Source: Cephalothrix spiralis (lineage: Eukaryota > Nemertea > Palaeonemertea > Archinemertea > Cephalotrichidae). Taken from it: 11,601 nucleotides of DNA. The stretch is from contig JAUCNG010370039.1 in NCBI GenBank assembly GCA_032353305.1, positions 1-11,601 on the forward strand, read 5' to 3'. Shown in pieces: positions 8,570-11,601 of this stretch. The translations under genes and the position numbers were made by a program. Each line of letters begins with the position of its first letter. Positions within the stretch are counted from its first letter, which is position 1. The notes below the pieces were generated by a model. It did no database searches and was not told the DNA's origin. It was given only the letters and a program-made list of their open reading frames with translations.

Positions 8570-8790
8570 TCTGATCACAGCATATCAAGCATGCCCAGAA
8601 CATGCAGTAAGAAACAATTTTTTTAGCGTTTTCGAGACATGCGCAGTTGACTTTTAGGATTGAGCACGCGCAAATCGCAAAACTGACCGAATTCCGATAA
8701 AAGATATGTCTGTAATATACTTTTATGTCTCCTTTATGCGACTTTAACGCCTTTCTCATCATCTGGTCATCGTCAGCCGTAGATAACGTC

Positions 8791-8821
8791 TAATTAATAA
8801 TAATAATCATAATAATAATCA
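8791..8821. repeat. TAA/AATAATC microsatellite just before exon 2
   Basis: A run of TAATAATAATAATC-type units ends about 15 bases before the exon 2 acceptor. It lies where the branch point and pyrimidine tract of the intron are expected. CTAAT near 8790-8794 is a possible branch site, and the pyrimidine tract proper is short (TATTTTTCAG). Confidence 0.7.
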
Positions 8822-8835
8822 TCTATATTTTTCAG

Positions 8836-9456
8836 TTGTCTAAGAAGGAAGCCTTATTCCTTAATGCAGCACAGTATGGAAAGACGGACATAGTAGAAAA
8901 ATGCCTCCAGGATAGGACATTGAATCCAAATTGTATTGATTACATGGGACGATGTGCTTTGGAATTGGCAATTGATTCGGATAATTTAGACACAATCGAC
9001 TTATTAACAATCAGATTGAATTTTTCTCAAATTGAAGATGGCCTCCTCCATGCCATTCAGAGTGAAAAAATTGACATCGTTAAGCTTATCATTGGATGTC
9101 CGTGCTATAAAAGATACGAACACATGCGGCCGGAAATGACCGAAGAACGCAGTCAATATCCGCCAGATATTACTCCGCTCATTCTCGCCGCACATTTAAA
9201 TAATCACGAAGTAATTCAGATTTTTCTTAATCGTGGACATACTATCAACTGGCCTCATGAAGTAGGGTGCGGCTGCGCTGATTGCATTTCCGGGAGAAAG
9301 GGAGATTCCTTGCTATTTGAAAAATCTCGTTTGAATAAATACAAAGCCTTGGCAAGTCCGGCCTACATGGCATTAGCAAGCAGTGATCCTATTCAAATGA
9401 CTTTCCAACTTAGACAAAGACTTATCAAATTAGCAGAAAAGAAGAAGGAATTTAAG
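8836..9456 (+). CDS. TRPC channel, exon 2: ankyrin repeats and start of TRP_2 region
   Basis: The exon encodes 207 residues in phase 0, between acceptor TTTTTCAG and donor TTTAAG-GTAGGT. Exon residues 3-34, 37-63, 66-90 and 111-139 form four ankyrin repeats (LNAAQYGKTDIV, CALELAI, LLHAI, TPLILAAHLNNHEVI), the cytosolic assembly domain of TRPC channels. His141, Cys145, Cys147 and Cys150 make an H-x3-C-x-C-x2-C site that binds zinc in TRPC structures. From about residue 139 the helical TRP_2 region begins, with KSRLNKYKALASPAYMALASSDP. LNPNCIDYMG and the KALASPAY stretch point to the TRPC3/6/7 branch rather than TRPC4/5 or insect TRP. TRPC channels are tetrameric, Ca2+-permeable plasma-membrane channels gated downstream of phospholipase C. 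The linker after the zinc site (GDSLLFEKSRLNKYK) departs from the usual DS-x-x-HSRSRINAYK form. No frameshift or in-frame stop is present. Confidence 0.93.
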
Positions 9457-11150
9457 GTAGGTGATAGTTCAAGTTGAAAATATATAGGGCTGAACGAAAA
9501 ATTGATTATTTCGGTAAATCCTATATTTAAGGTGAGCTGGATGTAAATGTAATTTGAAAAGGCAAAACTAAACCAATCTGTTAAATTTTTGTCTTTTAAG
9601 TACAGAAATGTTTTAAAATCTTTGACTTTGTTTTATGAATTTTTTATTAAAATCTGCGGTTTAACTAAAGTTTCATAAAAATTAACTTTTTGACCAAGTA
9701 CTAAAAAGTCAAAGATTTAACAGGGTGTTTAAAAGTATATATGCAACTAATCTATAAAGCCTGCATATAAGCCATGCACTAGGATCCTAAAGCTTTAACG
9801 ATATTTGTCAAAATGTATATGCATGATCATGTGGTCTATCGCGTGGAAGCGTTATAAATATTTGTATGGCAATATCAGTTATTAGTTTACTTTGTGACAA
9901 TAATGGATACATATAGTCCTATAAGTACCGACGTAAAATTATTTAAAAACTGAAACAATTTCCTCTACCCCAATAAGGCTTAAATCTACATCAAGAGGTG
10001 TTTTACAAAAGTTGAACATTCAACAATAGATCATACGCAAAAAACTTTGAAATAACTTAATAAACTTTCTAAATAACATGTTATTTCAGACACTGAGCAG
10101 CACTGAGGACAATTAAAACAAGTCAAAAATATTTGCCTTTTTTTTCAATAAATTTATTTCTTGTCTTTAGCTATTTTCATCATTATATTTACCTGGGGCA
10201 CTAGTTACTGTTCACTACTGGGATAAGTAGTTAGATAAGAATAAGACTGTATTGGCTCAAGACCTAAATCACAGTCTTTAGTAACAGTTAATCTGTTGTC
10301 AATTTTACTTTACTATATGTATGTTGCAGATTATGCAGCTTCAAATAATTATACAATGTATTGATATCCCTCTCTAAATTATTTTTATATCCAATAGTTC
10401 TTTCTATGGTTGTTAGATGATAAATCATAACAGCAGTTTTATTTATACCAAAGACTCTGATTTATTCATTAGTTCATGTTATTGTTCAGAGGAAGTGCAA
10501 TTTCTTATCTCCGTCTAAACATATCAAAACTTAAGACAAATAATGATATCATACTACTGCTTTTTCCGATCCATACATTCCTAGTGATTTATAGTTTCTA
10601 AGTTACCGTTATAAATTAACAAGTATCGGAATACTAAATTATTTTTGCCATTTCTAACGACTATGGCTCTCGTTACTCAACAACTAATAAGATCAAAACT
10701 ATCATTTGTGAATCAATCATCAAAGAGCATCCAAAAGATCAAATTATTACAAGACATGAGTTATGCTTTCGCAAACCATGCATGATTAAATATTGTATTA
10801 ACCTTGTTGATCTATGGAACATTTTTCTAAATTTACTGCTGATTGCACATTTACTTGGACTGAGATACCACATATTAAATATGATAGAAATACAAATTTA
10901 AAATATCTGATAAATTAATAACAAAATATTATTTGTAAAATCGTTCTTTTTACCAGCAGTATTTAAAAAAAGAACTCTAAATCAAAACATGCACGTTACC
11001 ATTTTACTCTCCTAGTGTCCTTTCAGAACTCTAAGGTACATGCAGATATATATGTATATTTAAAATTTTAAAAATTTCATCATACTGATTTTTGTGGTCT
11101 TAGAAGTCCTAAAATCACTTCCTTTAACTAATCTAGGATTTTCATTTCAG
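9457..11150 (+). other. Intron 2
   Basis: This 1,694-base AT-rich intron runs from GTAGGT to TTTCATTTCAG, with a plausible branch site (TTTAACTAAT, about 11124-11133). Besides the palindrome at 9578-9723 and a minor 8-bp inverted pair AAGACTGT/ACAGTCTT (10243-10278), I see nothing distinctive and no exon. Both flanking exons are phase 0, so skipping exon 3 would keep the reading frame. Confidence 0.85.
9578..9723. repeat. Imperfect 146-bp palindrome in intron 2, MITE-like
   Basis: The outer 26-base arms (9578-9603 and 9698-9723) match as reverse complements at 23 of 26 positions, starting CTGTTAAAT and ending ATTTAACAG. A second pair, TTTTATGAA (9631-9639) and TTCATAAAA (9672-9680), lies inside. 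The left arm also holds AAATCTTTGACTTT (9616-9629), exactly complementary to 9705-9718, so alternative pairings are possible. No target duplication is evident. It may be a foldback or MITE relic, or a hairpin formed in the nascent RNA. Confidence 0.6.
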
Positions 11151-11321
11151 AATGATTATGAAGAACTATGTGAACAGTGTCTAGAATTCGCAGATAGCAT
11201 ACTTAACCTGTGTAGATCATCCAGTGAAATACAGGCTTTGTTATCAAGTCCGGACTTAGACGATAGTGAAATTGATCCAATCGGTACATTAAAGCAAGCC
11301 ATTGATCAAGAAGAGAAAAAG
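11151..11321 (+). CDS. TRPC channel, exon 3: TRP_2 helical region continued
   Basis: The exon encodes 57 residues (NDYEELCEQC to LKQAIDQEEKK) in phase 0, between TTTCATTTCAG and AAAAAG-GTATAA. Joined to exon 2 it restores EFKNDYEEL, a hallmark of TRPC channels. It continues the linker-helix part of the TRP_2 region (QCLEFADSILNLCRSSSEIQALL), which packs between the ankyrin repeats and the membrane domain. LKQAIDQEEKK corresponds to the family segment LKLAIKY-x-x-K-x, which is normally followed by FVAHPNCQQ in the next exon. That exon is not found in the remaining 280 bases. The donor (GTATAA) is weaker than the others. The acidic SPDLDDSEID stretch is of variable length in the family. Confidence 0.9.
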
Positions 11322-11601
11322 GTATAACCAATAAAAGCAATAGGATTCGGTCGGATTTTTTGTCAACCTAAATTTTCTTAACCTCATTTTGCAATTTATG
11401 AAATTACGTATTAGCACATTTGATTCAAGGAAAAGAGTGTGGTACAGTACGTCTGTAGATTGAACTTTTTGTTGATACATAATAATTATCATATTAAAGA
11501 TTCTGATTGTCCAATCTTATGCATCTCTCACACTATGCCGTGTAGGCCTACCGTGTGCCACCGTGCGCGAAAATGTCTGCGGACGGTGGAGAACGGCGAG
11601 G
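11322..11601 (+). other. Start of intron 3, ending in a G+C-rich patch
   Basis: AT-rich intron without an exon. From about 11529 the composition shifts sharply to G+C-rich. There are three CCGTG words, a 10-bp palindrome GTAGGCCTAC (11542-11551), and CCACCGT (11558-11564) mirrored by ACGGTGG (11583-11589). This is probably the edge of another repeat element cut by the window end. Confidence 0.5.

Noticed and set aside
8752-8776. Minus-strand CTGACGA followed by GAAA, resembling hammerhead ribozyme core boxes
   Set aside because: The 14 bases between the two boxes (TGACCAGATGATGA) do not pair to form stem II, and no matching stem III is visible.

Overview
The window is animal nuclear DNA: AT-rich (about a third G+C by eye), mostly non-coding, with small exons bounded by GT...AG splice sites. 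It carries the 5' part of one plus-strand gene for a TRPC-type cation channel. The encoded N-terminus (four ankyrin repeats, an H-x3-C-x-C-x2-C zinc site, the start of the TRP_2 helical region) most resembles the TRPC3/6/7 branch, for example the stretches YKALASPAY and EFKNDYEEL. The channel pore, TRP box and C-terminus lie beyond the right edge. The species cannot be named. A degenerate CCCTAA (TTAGGG-type) tract and hAT-like repeat ends fit an invertebrate metazoan but are weak evidence.

Layout: 1-586 is 5' flank. Exon 1A (CDS 660-800) and exon 1B (CDS 2828-2956) are two separate start exons, each ending at a phase-0 GTAAGT donor. Exon 2 (8836-9456, 207 codons) and exon 3 (11151-11321, 57 codons) are shared and also phase 0. 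The predicted partial proteins are 311 residues (1A-2-3) and 307 residues (1B-2-3). Exon 1B cannot be an in-frame internal exon after 1A, because an in-frame TAA lies six bases before its ATG and no phase-compatible AG is available. Two promoters giving channels with different N-termini is therefore the simplest reading. The last ten residues of 1A and 1B align (SPLHEIIHLW / QPIYKTIKAL).

The long first intron holds decayed mobile DNA. There is a ~1 kb hAT-like element (3796-4818) with a hairpin-forming 20-bp tandem array near its right end, and a 139-bp hAT-like MITE (8431-8569). A four-copy dispersed repeat built around GAGCGAAGCGAG is scattered through the left half. There is also an interstitial telomere-like tract, and a 125-bp insert with a double stem-loop between perfect 13-bp direct repeats (8123-8273). 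Intron 2 carries a ~146-bp imperfect palindrome (9578-9723). I found no RNA gene, no CRISPR array and no credible second protein-coding gene on either strand.
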